Assembly: GCF_001423765.1 (NCBI RefSeq)
Contig: NZ_LMPG01000001.1
Span: 626,073-690,072, forward strand
Direction: 5' to 3'
DNA: 64,000 bases
From: Sphingomonas sp. Leaf343
GTDB lineage: Bacteria; Pseudomonadota; Alphaproteobacteria; Sphingomonadales; Sphingomonadaceae
Positions 37,411 through 46,837 of the stretch are shown piece after piece; the first letter of the stretch is position 1; each line of letters starts with the position of its first letter. A model generated the notes under the pieces. The model was not told the DNA's origin and searched no databases. It saw only the letters and a list, made by a program, of their open reading frames with translations. A program made the translations under genes and the position numbers.

Positions 37411-37910
37411 TTGCGTATCGCCATCGCCTCCGATCATGCCGCCGTTGCGTTGAAATCGTCGCTTGCCGCCTGGCTGCTGGAGCAGGGCCACGACGTGCTC
37501 GATCTGGGCGCGGATGGAACGGCTTCGGTCGACTATCCCGATTACGGCTTCGCGCTGGCCGGTGCGATCGGAGACGGTCGTGCCGAGCGTGGCATCGCGC
37601 TTTGCGGTTCGGGCGTCGGCATCTCGATCGCCGCCAACCGCAATCCGTCCTGCCGTTGCGCGCTGGTGTCGGAGCCGCTGTCCGCCGCGCTGGCGCGCCA
37701 GCACAACGATGCCAACGCCATCGCGATGGGTGCCCGCCTGATCGGTGAGGACATGGCGAAGGCGTGCATCGCCGCCTTCCTGACCACCGATTTCGAGGGT
37801 GGTCGTCATCGGCGCCGCGTCGACAAACTGTCGACCGGTTCCGTTTCCGTCGACCCATCGTCGACCAGCCCCGTTTCCGTCGACGTGCCGTCGACCAAGG
37901 AGTTCGCCGC

Positions 37911-37914
<4 letters not shown>
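37411..37914 (+). CDS. rpiB: Ribose 5-phosphate isomerase B with repeat-containing C-terminal tail
   Basis: RpiB interconverts ribulose 5-phosphate and ribose 5-phosphate. The core has [12 protein letters not shown], the Asp/Tyr block [13 protein letters not shown], catalytic Cys in [16 protein letters not shown], and [21 protein letters not shown] at 37411 with AAAGGA upstream gives the family N-terminus; the in-frame ATG at 37369 (14 residues earlier) has no ribosome site. After the usual end ([12 protein letters not shown]) there are about 27 extra residues, [27 protein letters not shown], coded by a 30 bp imperfect tandem repeat. The stop overlaps the glyA ATG (ATGA). Confidence 0.92.
37830..37889 (+). 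repeat. Two 30 bp imperfect tandem repeats at the rpiB 3' end
   Basis: Units 37830-37859 and 37860-37889 each begin GTCGACC and contain CCGTTTCCGTCGAC; a third unit starts (GTCGACC) and stops. They encode the extra tail of RpiB just before the glyA ribosome site. Confidence 0.75.
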
Positions 37915-39221
<1,307 letters not shown>

Positions 39222-39226
39222 ACGGC

Positions 39227-39400
39227 ATGTCTAAGATCGAAGAAATCCAGAGCGAAGTGAAGAATACGCCCGGTCTGGGCAAGAAGATGGCCAAGTACAG
39301 CGCGATCGGCGCGGTGATCGCGATCCCGCTGCCGGTCGTTGGTCCGGTACTGGGCGCGATTGCCGGTGCGGCATTCGCATATTCCAAGCGCAAGGGCTGA
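39227..39400 (+). CDS. Small glycine-rich membrane protein between glyA and nrdR
   Basis: A 57-residue protein: a helical polar N-terminus (MSKIEEIQSEVKNTPGLGKKMAKY) then a hydrophobic Gly/Ala/Pro-rich segment (IGAVIAIPLPVVGPVLGAIAGAAFAY) with GxxxG-like spacing, and a basic end. I do not recognise a named family. The close spacing to glyA (5 bases) and nrdR (8 bases) supports a real gene in the same operon. It might insert in or associate with the membrane; no function is known. Confidence 0.68.
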   Translation: MSKIEEIQSEVKNTPGLGKKMAKYSAIGAVIAIPLPVVGPVLGAIAGAAFAYSKRKG

Positions 39401-39408
39401 GCCGCTGA

Positions 39409-39873
39409 ATGCGCTGTCCGTTTTGCAGCCACGAGGACAGCCAGGTCAAGGATAGCCGCTCCACGGAAGATGGAGCGGCTATCCGGCGGCGGCGGCAATG
39501 CGAGGCGTGCGGCGCGCGGTTCACGACGTTCGAGCGCATTCAGTTGCGCGAGTTGACCGTGTTGAAGAGCGAAAACCGGCGCGAGCCGTTCGACCGCGAA
39601 AAGCTGATGCGTTCCGTATCGATCGCCGCGCGCAAGCGGCCGGTCGAGGCTGCGCGGATCGAGAAGCTGGTCACGGGCATCCAGCGCCGACTGGAGACGC
39701 TGGGGGAGGGGGAGGTGACCTCCGCCCGGATCGGCGAACTGGTGATGGACGGGCTGAAGGGGCTGGATTCGGTCGCCTATATCCGTTTCGCGAGCGTATA
39801 CCGCGATTTTAACGAGGCGCGCGATTTCGAGGCGTTCGCCGGCGCAGTGGAAGAGGCCGGGCGGGGCGAGTAG
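39409..39873 (+). CDS. nrdR: Transcriptional repressor NrdR
   Basis: A 154-residue repressor of ribonucleotide reductase genes. The zinc ribbon is formed by CPFC (residues 3-6) and CEACG (near 31-35), and the ATP-cone lies from about residue 46 ([20 protein letters not shown]) to 136. It senses ATP/dATP and binds NrdR boxes; none is evident in this window, and no nrd gene is present. It is fourth in the rpiB-glyA operon. Confidence 0.96.
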   Translation: MRCPFCSHEDSQVKDSRSTEDGAAIRRRRQCEACGARFTTFERIQLRELTVLKSENRREPFDREKLMRSVSIAARKRPVEAARIEKLVTGIQRRLETLGEGEVTSARIGELVMDGLKGLDSVAYIRFASVYRDFNEARDFEAFAGAVEEAGRGE

Positions 39874-39904
39874 TTTTGCCAGAATGCGAAGCCGACGCAT
39901 TCCC

Positions 39905-39955
39905 CCGTTCATCCTGAGTAGCGGCTGAGCGAAGTCGAAGACGCGTATCGAAGGA
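39905..39955 (+). repeat. Left copy of an inverted ~50 bp repeat flanking the GIY-YIG domain
   Basis: Begins CCGTTCATCCTGAG and ends TCGAAGGA. It matches the reverse complement of 40241-40290 at about 40 of 51 aligned positions. The terminal AAGGA (39951-39955) sits 8 bases before the TTG start of the GIY-YIG-TrmJ gene and serves as its likely ribosome binding site. Confidence 0.85.
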
Positions 39956-39963
39956 CAGATGAG

Positions 39964-41157
39964 TTGAGCTTCTACACCTACATGCTGAGGTGTGCCGACG
40001 GCAGCTACTATATCGGCCACACCGATGCTCTCGATCGCCGCATCGCGCAGCACCAGCTCGGCGAGCTGGAGGGATACACACAGACGCGGCGTCCCGTGGA
40101 ACCGGTTTGGTCGCAGGATTTTCCCTCGCAGGCGGAAGCTTTGGAAGCGGAGCGGCAATTGAAGGGTTGGTCGCGCGCCAAGAAGGAAGCGTTGATCGCC
40201 GGCGATTGGGATCTCGTCCGGACGCTCGCGCGTCGCAATGTCCTTCGAGATGCCCCTTCGACAGGCTCAGTGGCTCCTCAGGACGAACGGTTTTCCACTT
40301 TCGCCGATCGTGCCGGGGAGGGGCTGAGCGACGCCGAGGCTCCATCTCGCAATGCCACCCCGCCCCCTGTCATCGTCCTCGTCCGCCCCCAGCTTGGCGA
40401 GAATATCGGCAAGGCCGCGCGCGCGATGCTCAATTTCGGGCTGCTCGACCTGCGCCTCGTCGCACCGCGAGACGGGTGGCCGAATGCCGCCGCCGGCCCT
40501 GCCGCATCGGGTGCGGACATCGTCCTCGAACGTGCGCAGCTATACGATACGGTCGCCGACGCGGTCGCCGATTGCGCGCACGTCTATGCCACCACTGTCC
40601 GCAAGCGCGGCGTCACCAAACCGGTGGTCAAGCCCGACGAGGCGGCGGCGGCGATCCATACCGGTCCCGGCCGCTCGGCGATCCTGTTTGGGCCGGAGCG
40701 CTCCGGGCTGGAGACGGACGATGTCGCGGTCGCGCGAACGATCATCACCGTGCCGATCAACCCGGAATTCGGCAGCCTCAACCTCGCGCAGGCGGTGATC
40801 CTCGTCGCCTATGAATGGTCGAAGTATCTGGATCTGGCGCAGCCGCCGGAAACCGAGCTGCCGGAACCCGCGGCGCAGGAGGAACTGGACGGTATGATCG
40901 GCCAGCTCGATGCGATGCTGGTGCACGCCAATTTCTATTTCCCGCCGGCCCGTACCGAAACGACGCGGCGGACGCTGCGTACGTTGCTGACCAAGCCGGG
41001 CTGGTCGACACAAGAGGTGCGGACGGTGCGCGGCGTGCTCTCCGCGCTGGACGGGGCGAAGATGCGGCGAACTTCAGCCGTGCCGGAGGCTTCAGCGGCG
41101 CCGGTCGAAGGCAGCGAGTTCGTAGGCGATCGAAACCTCGACGAGCCGCTCCCATAG
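39964..41157 (+). CDS. trmJ: Fusion of a GIY-YIG nuclease domain and a TrmJ-like tRNA methyltransferase
   Basis: A 397-residue frame with two domains. Residues 1 to ~90 are a GIY-YIG nuclease of the UPF0213 type (FYTYMLRCADGSYYIGHT, then the Glu in EALEAERQLKGWSRAKKEAL). Residues ~134-375 are a SPOUT methyltransferase of the TrmJ/TrmH group, which 2'-O-methylates tRNA position 32 in E. coli: LVRPQLGENIGKAARAMLNFG, LFGPERSGLETDD, NPEFGSLNLAQAV. The linker (93-133) is partly the translation of a dispersed repeat. TrmJ has no in-frame ATG of its own; a GTG at 40270 inside the repeat is the only close alternative. The last 66 bases overlap the convergent chorismate mutase gene. Confidence 0.88.
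   Translation: MSFYTYMLRCADGSYYIGHTDALDRRIAQHQLGELEGYTQTRRPVEPVWSQDFPSQAEALEAERQLKGWSRAKKEALIAGDWDLVRTLARRNVLRDAPSTGSVAPQDERFSTFADRAGEGLSDAEAPSRNATPPPVIVLVRPQLGENIGKAARAMLNFGLLDLRLVAPRDGWPNAAAGPAASGADIVLERAQLYDTVADAVADCAHVYATTVRKRGVTKPVVKPDEAAAAIHTGPGRSAILFGPERSGLETDDVAVARTIITVPINPEFGSLNLAQAVILVAYEWSKYLDLAQPPETELPEPAAQEELDGMIGQLDAMLVHANFYFPPARTETTRRTLRTLLTKPGWSTQEVRTVRGVLSALDGAKMRRTSAVPEASAAPVEGSEFVGDRNLDEPLP
40241..40290 (-). repeat. Right copy of the inverted ~50 bp repeat, inside the fusion linker
   Basis: Starts TCCTTCGAGA and ends CAGGACGAACGG, inverted with respect to 39905-39955. It is read through in frame and encodes roughly residues 93-109 of the fusion protein, joining the nuclease and methyltransferase domains. 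Confidence 0.85.
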
Positions 41158-41394
41158 GTCGGCGATCTCCTGCGCGGGCAGGGCACGTTCTCCGGCATCG
41201 GCGTGCGCGTTGGCGATCACCGCGGCCTTGCGTGCTTCGTCGCGGACATGGCCGCGTTCCGGTTTGATGCGGGCGGCGGCATCCATATAGCCGAAGCGGC
41301 GGGCGAGCAGCGCCATCAACTCGCGGTCGGTCGCGTCGACGCCGGCGCGCACCTCCGCCATGGTCGTACAGTCTTCGGGGGCGAGGATCGTCAT
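41092..41394 (-). CDS. Chorismate mutase (AroQ class)
   Basis: A 100-residue all-helical protein matching the AroQ chorismate mutase domain, which turns chorismate into prephenate. Landmarks are the N-terminal VRAGVDATDRELMALLARRFGY, then AARIKPERGHVRDEARKAAV and the C-terminal LWERLVEVSIAYE. The start at 41394 (MTILAPEDC) is selected; the frame extends upstream without family sequence. It converges on and overlaps the TrmJ fusion by 66 bases. Other aromatic pathway genes are not adjacent. Confidence 0.9.
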   Translation of the reverse strand: MTILAPEDCTTMAEVRAGVDATDRELMALLARRFGYMDAAARIKPERGHVRDEARKAAVIANAHADAGERALPAQEIADLWERLVEVSIAYELAAFDRRR

Positions 41395-41445
41395 GGCCGG
41401 CCTGATGGCTGGTGGCGGCGCGCCTGTCCAGAAGGGCCGTTCGCC

Positions 41446-41474
41446 TTGACTCGCGATACCCGTCCGGCTAGGCG
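41446..41474 (+). promoter_or_regulatory. Predicted rpsD promoter
   Basis: TTGACT, 17 bases, TAGGCG; with TTGACTC and GCTA spaced 14 bases it also fits the alphaproteobacterial pattern TTGaCgS-N10-14-GCTA. The leader to the rpsD ATG would be about 105 bases. Confidence 0.45.
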
Positions 41475-41587
41475 CGCCGCTTCGCAATGGCTCCGCACTC
41501 CGGTGAAGCGGCGGCCCTGCCTTTCCTGACGGAATCCAGCAGAGCGATACCGGAACCAACGTCGTTCGTAATTGCCAAGGAATATAC

Positions 41588-42202
41588 ATGTCCAAGCGCC
41601 AAAGCGCCAAGCACAAGCTCGATCGCCGGATGGGCGAGAACATCTGGGGTCGTCCGAAGTCCCCGGTGAACAAGCGTGAATACGGTCCCGGCCAGCACGG
41701 TCAGCGCCGCAAGGGCAAGGTGTCGGACTTCGGCATCCAGCTGCGCGCCAAGCAGAAGCTGAAGGGCTATTACGGCGACGTGACCGAGAAGCAGTTCCGC
41801 GCCTGCTATCACGAGGCCGCCCGCATGAAGGGCGATACCAGCCAGAACCTGATCGGCCTGCTGGAGCAGCGTCTGGACATGATCGTCTATCGCGCCAAGT
41901 TCGCGCCGACGATCTTCGCCGCGCGCCAGATCGTCAGCCACGGCCACATCCGCGTCAACGGCGTGAAGTGCAACATCGCGTCGCGCCGCTGCTTCGTCGG
42001 CGACGAGATCACGTTGGGCACCAAGGCCAAGGAAATGGCGCTGGTCCTGGAGGCGCAGACCCTCGCCGAGCGCGAGATTCCCGACTATGTCGCGCCGGAC
42101 GGCAACGCGAAGATCACCTTCGTGCGCGTGCCGACGCTGGACGAGGTTCCCTATCCGGTGAAGATGGAACCGAATCTGGTCGTCGAGTTCTACTCGCGCT
42201 GA
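41588..42202 (+). CDS. rpsD: 30S ribosomal protein S4
   Basis: A 204-residue S4, a primary binder of 16S rRNA. The N-terminal [21 protein letters not shown], the [15 protein letters not shown] block and the S4 RNA-binding domain ([32 protein letters not shown], from about residue 94) are all present. The length is normal. It stands alone here rather than in the alpha operon, as in other alphaproteobacteria. AAGGAA lies 6 bases before the ATG. Confidence 0.98.
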   Translation: MSKRQSAKHKLDRRMGENIWGRPKSPVNKREYGPGQHGQRRKGKVSDFGIQLRAKQKLKGYYGDVTEKQFRACYHEAARMKGDTSQNLIGLLEQRLDMIVYRAKFAPTIFAARQIVSHGHIRVNGVKCNIASRRCFVGDEITLGTKAKEMALVLEAQTLAEREIPDYVAPDGNAKITFVRVPTLDEVPYPVKMEPNLVVEFYSR

Positions 42203-42253
42203 TCGGGATCGGCAGAAGGGACGGGCATCGCTCGTCTTCCGGTACGAAAAGAT

Positions 42254-42281
42254 GGGTCGGTCCTGCGGGGCCGCCCTTTTT
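42254..42281 (+). terminator. Intrinsic terminator of rpsD
   Basis: GGG(T)CGG and CCGCCC pair across a 10-base loop, followed directly by five Ts; AAAA before the stem could make it work for the convergent peptidase remnant too. Confidence 0.65.
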
Positions 42282-42326
42282 CGTCGGGGCGTCATACGTC
42301 ACTGGCGGCCGTCGATGCGGCGCGCC

Positions 42327-44068
42327 TCAGTCGGCCATCTTCATCGCAGCGCGCAGGAACCGATCCGCCTTGTCCAGCATCGCGACGCGCGCTTCGCCGT
42401 CGTCGATCTGGTGGTCCAGCCCCTTCAACTCTACGAATTCCACCGGCTTGCCGGCATCCTTCAGCCGCGACGCCATCAGCCGCGATTGTCCGACGCCGAC
42501 ATTCTGGTCTTCGGTGCCGTGGAACAGCAGCACCGGCGCGCGGATAGCGGCGACATTCTGGGCGGGTGATCCGGCGCGGATATGATCGCCGCGACCGATG
42601 AAGCCATCCACCAGACGATAGTTGCTGAAGTCGCGGCTTTCCTCGCACAGGGCGGCCAGATCGGTGACGGGCGCGATCGCGACGATCGCCTTGAACAGGT
42701 CGGGGGCCAGCACCGGAGACTGAAGCGCCGCATAGCCGCCATAGGACCAGCCGACGACCGCGAGCTTCGCCGGATCGATACCCTGCGCGATCAGCCAGCG
42801 ACCGCCGTCGTCGATGTCGCCGATCGCGATCTTCCAGGACTTGAAGCCGTTGTTCTGGAACCAGCCGTCACCATAGCCCGACGATCCCCGGAAATTCGGC
42901 TGGAGGACGGCGTAGCCCCGCGCGGCGAAGAACTGCGCCAGCCAGTCGAATCCCCATTCGTCGCGCGCGGTCGGGCCGCCGTGAGGCATGACGATCGCGG
43001 GCAATCCCTTTGCATCGGTATGTCCGGGCGGCAGCGTCAGCTAGGCTGGGATGCTGGTCCCGTCGGTGGCGGCATAGGTCGTGGATTTCACCGCCGCCAG
43101 CGTCCGTCCCTCCAGTTCGGGACGGGCGCTCATCAGCAAGTCCAGATGCCGGGTCGCCTTGTCATAGACGAAGTAGCGGCCTGGATCGATGTCGCTGCCG
43201 GCCCATAGTAGAAGGCAGGATTCCTCGGCATCGGCATCGACGAAGCTGATGAGCGGCAGGCTGAGCAGGGCCTTGCGGAGCGCAGCCTGCAGCTTCTTCA
43301 ACACCGGGTCTGCGAATCGCCGGTGACGATGCTCAGGGGCATCCAGTCGCGTGCGCCCTTGCGCCGGAACGTATAGATCATGCGGTTCTTGCCGTAGCCG
43401 ACGACATCCTCCGGACGCGTGCCCATGATCCGCACGGTGCCGCGTCCGTCGCTGATATACTCCTCCGCCTCCAGCCGGGGACGCTCGAACGTGGTGCGTC
43501 GCATGGTCACGGGATCGACCCGCTCGACACCGAAGCCGTGCAGCGAATTCGCGGACCCGCCAGAACCATCGGGCACGAACTGGCGGGTCATCAGGATGGT
43601 CGATCCGGTTTCGTTGCCGAACCAGTCGATCACGCGGCCGCCATTCTGCATCGGTCCGCTGGCATCGTCGGACGTGCGAGCCGTCAACAGCTTGATGTTC
43701 TTGCCATCCGCGTCGATCGCGATCAGCCGCGAGAACCCCAGCAGCTGTCGACCGTCGCGCTTCGCGATGGCGATGCCGCAGACCAGCCGGCTCGAATTCG
43801 CCCACTGACAATCCGTCAGACGTTCGGGCGCGCCATTGGACGCGGTCACCCTCTGGATGGTTCCGGTGGCGACATCGCCGACGACGACCGATGTCGCCAC
43901 GCCCTTCATCGCGACGAGCGCGAGATAGTGCAGGCCGTCGGGTGACAGCTTGACGCCCCAGACCCGTTCGCGCGCCCCGAACGCTTTGGCCGTGTCGCTC
44001 TGCGCCCCCACGCCCGAAGCCGCGCAGCATAGCGCGAGCGCCATCGCCGCCCGCATACCGTATCGCAT
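42327..44068 (-). pseudogene. Decayed S9 family (prolyl oligopeptidase-type) peptidase
   Basis: The pieces together make an S9/acylaminoacyl-peptidase-like protein. Piece 1 (44068 to ~43320) has a signal peptide and beta-propeller sequence up to WMPLSIVTGDS, then runs into a stop at 43298. Piece 2 resumes in another frame at about LKKLQAALRKALLSLPLISF, after an apparent loss of several dozen propeller residues. It continues to GTSIPA, where a TAG (43041-43043) replaces the Tyr expected in TSIPAYLTLPPG. Piece 3 is the intact catalytic domain in the same frame as piece 2: VGWSYGGYAAL (Ser), FHGTEDQNVG (Asp), LDHQIDD (His). A 225-residue product from an ATG at 43004 is conceivable but would lack export. 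Confidence 0.85.
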
Positions 44069-44207
44069 TTATGCCAGCCCCCTAAAGCCACCAATCCGGC
44101 GGCATGACCGACGCTAGGCCGTTTCCGATGCGACGCAATCGCTGGCGGTTGCCGATCCCGCGTGCCGCTGGCAGACGGTGGTCATCCCATCGCTCACCGG
44201 AGCCGCC

Positions 44208-45857
44208 ATGACCCCGATTTTCTCCCGCGCGCTGATCGCCGCACTCGCGCTGTCGACCAGCGTCACGGCGCACGCCCAGACCACACCCGCCATTTCCGTC
44301 GACACGCTGAAGACTGTGACGAAGGAATTGTCCGACGACCGTTACGAAGGACGCGCCCCGACGACGCCTGCGGAGGCGAAGACGGTCGATTATATCATCG
44401 CGCAGATGAAGGCCGCCGGCCTGAAGCCCGGCAACAAGGGCCAGTGGACGCAGGACGTGCCGATGGTGGAGATCACCGCGGCCAACGTCACGCCGATGAC
44501 CTTTTCCGGCGGCAGGGCCGCGGTCGGCATGACGTATCGCACCGACATGGTCGCCGGCACCTATCGGGTGACACCGCGCATCGCGGTGAAGGACAGCCCC
44601 GTCGTGTTCGTCGGGTACGGCATCAACGCGCCCGAGAAGGGCTGGAACGACTATGCCGGACTGGACGTGAAGGGGAAGACGGTCGTCATCCTCGTCAACG
44701 ATCCCGACTGGCAGACGATGGCGCGGGACGGCCCGTTCGAGGGGCGGGCGATGACCTATTACGGGCGCTGGACGTACAAGTTCGAGGAAGCGGCGCGCCA
44801 GGGCGCGACCGCCGCGATCATCGTCCACGATACCGAGCCGGCGGCGTACCCGTGGGGGGTCGTGCAATCGTCCTGGACCGGGCCGCAACTGGGGCTGGAC
44901 GAGAAGGGCGACCATATGGACCAGAGCGAGGTCGTCGGCTGGATGCAGCTCGCCAAGGCGAAGGAGCTGTTCGCCAGCGCCGGCAAGGACTTCGCGGCGC
45001 TCTCCGCCGCCGCCCGGGTCAAGGGTTTCCGGGCGGTGCCGCTGGGAGTGACGATGTCGGTGGGATTCGACACCACCGTCCGGCGTCAGGCATCGAAGAA
45101 CGTGCTGGGCGTGTTGCCGGGGACGGCGGACCCGGACGCCTATGTCCTCTACACCGCGCATTGGGACCATCTCGGCCGCTGCGATGCGGTCGATGGCGAC
45201 GACATCTGCAACGGCGCGGTCGACAATGCCAGCGGCATCGCCGGCCTGATCGCGCTGGCGCAGGCGAACGCGAAGGCCGGGCCGGCGAAACGGTCGATCG
45301 GCTTCCTGGCGGTGACGGCGGAAGAATCGGGGCTGCTCGGATCGCGCTATTATGCGGAGCATCCGGTGTTCCCGCTGGCGAAGACGGTGGGAGGCGTGAA
45401 CATGGATTCGCTCAACGTCGCGGGCCGCGCGCGCGACTTCGTGCTGACCGGTGCGGGCAAGTCGGAGATCGAGGATCTGGTGAAGCCGATCGTCGCCGCG
45501 GAAGGGCGCACCATTTCGCCAGAGCCGAGCCCGGAAAAGGGGCTGTATTACCGGTCCGACCATTTCTCATTCGCGAAACTGGGCGTGCCGATGCTCGACG
45601 GGACGTCCGGCGAGAACCTCGTCGTGGGCGGACCCGAGGCGGGGAAGAAGGCGGCGGAGGATTACACCGTCAACCGCTATCACAAGCCCGCCGACGAATA
45701 TGATGCGAATTGGGATTGGTCGGGCGCGGTGTCGGACCTGACGATCTACTACGCTCTGGGGCGCAAGCTGGCTGACGACACGACGCTGTGGCCCAACTGG
45801 TATCCGACCGCCGAGTTCAGGGCGGCGCGCGACAAGAGCCGGGGAACCGCACGATGA
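44208..45857 (+). CDS. Secreted M28 family metallopeptidase
   Basis: A 549-residue zinc aminopeptidase-like protein with a signal peptide (MTPIFSRALIAALALSTSVTAHA). A PA-type insert lies around residues 130-270, and the M28 catalytic domain follows from about 300. Zinc and catalytic residues are in YTAHWDHLGR, GAVDNASGIAGL, VTAEESGLLGSRYY, GVNMDSLN and RSDHFSFAKLGVP. It probably releases N-terminal amino acids in the periplasm. Its stop overlaps the aguA ATG by 4 bases. Why it is coupled to agmatine genes is not clear. Confidence 0.92.
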   Translation: MTPIFSRALIAALALSTSVTAHAQTTPAISVDTLKTVTKELSDDRYEGRAPTTPAEAKTVDYIIAQMKAAGLKPGNKGQWTQDVPMVEITAANVTPMTFSGGRAAVGMTYRTDMVAGTYRVTPRIAVKDSPVVFVGYGINAPEKGWNDYAGLDVKGKTVVILVNDPDWQTMARDGPFEGRAMTYYGRWTYKFEEAARQGATAAIIVHDTEPAAYPWGVVQSSWTGPQLGLDEKGDHMDQSEVVGWMQLAKAKELFASAGKDFAALSAAARVKGFRAVPLGVTMSVGFDTTVRRQASKNVLGVLPGTADPDAYVLYTAHWDHLGRCDAVDGDDICNGAVDNASGIAGLIALAQANAKAGPAKRSIGFLAVTAEESGLLGSRYYAEHPVFPLAKTVGGVNMDSLNVAGRARDFVLTGAGKSEIEDLVKPIVAAEGRTISPEPSPEKGLYYRSDHFSFAKLGVPMLDGTSGENLVVGGPEAGKKAAEDYTVNRYHKPADEYDANWDWSGAVSDLTIYYALGRKLADDTTLWPNWYPTAEFRAARDKSRGTAR

Positions 45858-46837
45858 GCAATTGCCCGCCAGCCGAATGGGCACCGCACGATGTGGTGTG
45901 GATCGGCTTTCCGAGCCATCCCGAACTGTGGGAGGATGACATCGATCCCGCGCGCGAGGAGGTCGTGGCGTTCGCCCGCGCCGTTCACGCGGAGGGGCGG
46001 GGCGAGCGCGTGATCCTCGTCTGCGCGGACGGGGAGGCCGCGTTCGCGGCGGCGGAGATGGCCGCGTTCGCGGAGACGCTGGTGGAGCCGTTCGGGGACA
46101 TCTGGCTGCGCGACACCGGCCCAATCCTGCTGGGTGACGGCAGCGCGGCGCTGTTCCGCTTCAACGGATGGGGCGGCAAGTACGACCTGCCGGGCGACGA
46201 CAGCGTCGGCGGGCGGCTCGCCGCGGCGATCGGCGTGCCGGCGGAGGCGCATGACTGGGTGCTGGAGGGGGGCGCGATCGACGGCGACGGCACCGGCATC
46301 GTCGTGACGACGGAGCAATGCCTGCTCAACCCCAATCGCAATCCGGGCGCGACACGCGCCGGAACCGAGGAGCGGCTGAAGCGCGATCTCGGCTTTCGGG
46401 AGGTCGTGTGGCTCGGCGAAGGCTTGCTGAACGATCATACCGACGGGCATGTCGACAATCTGGCGCGGTTCGTAGCGCCCGGCCGCGTCGCGATCCCGCA
46501 GCCGGCGGAGAACGATCCGAACTGGCAGGTCTATATGCACGCGCGCCGCGATCTGGAGGCGGCGGGGCTGGAGGTGGTGACGATCCCGTCGCCCGGCCGC
46601 GTGCTGCGCGACGAGGATGTCGTGCCGGCGAGCTACATGAACTTCTACATCGGCAACGCCGCCGTCGTCGTGCCGCTCTACGGTGCGGACAACGACGCGG
46701 CCGCCGTCGCCGCGATCCAGGCGCTGTTCCCGACGCGCGACGTGGTGGGCCAGCGCGCCGACCATGTCCTGACCGGCGGCGGCAGCTTCCACTGTATATC
46801 GCAACAGATCCCCGCCCGAAACGAGACGAACGCATGA
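45854..46837 (+). CDS. aguA: Agmatine deiminase
   Basis: A 327-residue enzyme of the guanidino-group modifying superfamily that converts agmatine to N-carbamoylputrescine and ammonia. Active-site blocks are DIWLRDTGPILL, the Glu/Asp in VLEGGAIDGDGTG, the His in LNDHTDGHVDNLARF, and the nucleophilic Cys in GGGSFHCISQQIP near the C-terminus. It overlaps the M28 gene upstream and aguB downstream, each by 4 bases (ATGA), so the three are one translation unit. Confidence 0.94.
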   Translation: MSNCPPAEWAPHDVVWIGFPSHPELWEDDIDPAREEVVAFARAVHAEGRGERVILVCADGEAAFAAAEMAAFAETLVEPFGDIWLRDTGPILLGDGSAALFRFNGWGGKYDLPGDDSVGGRLAAAIGVPAEAHDWVLEGGAIDGDGTGIVVTTEQCLLNPNRNPGATRAGTEERLKRDLGFREVVWLGEGLLNDHTDGHVDNLARFVAPGRVAIPQPAENDPNWQVYMHARRDLEAAGLEVVTIPSPGRVLRDEDVVPASYMNFYIGNAAVVVPLYGADNDAAAVAAIQALFPTRDVVGQRADHVLTGGGSFHCISQQIPARNETNA

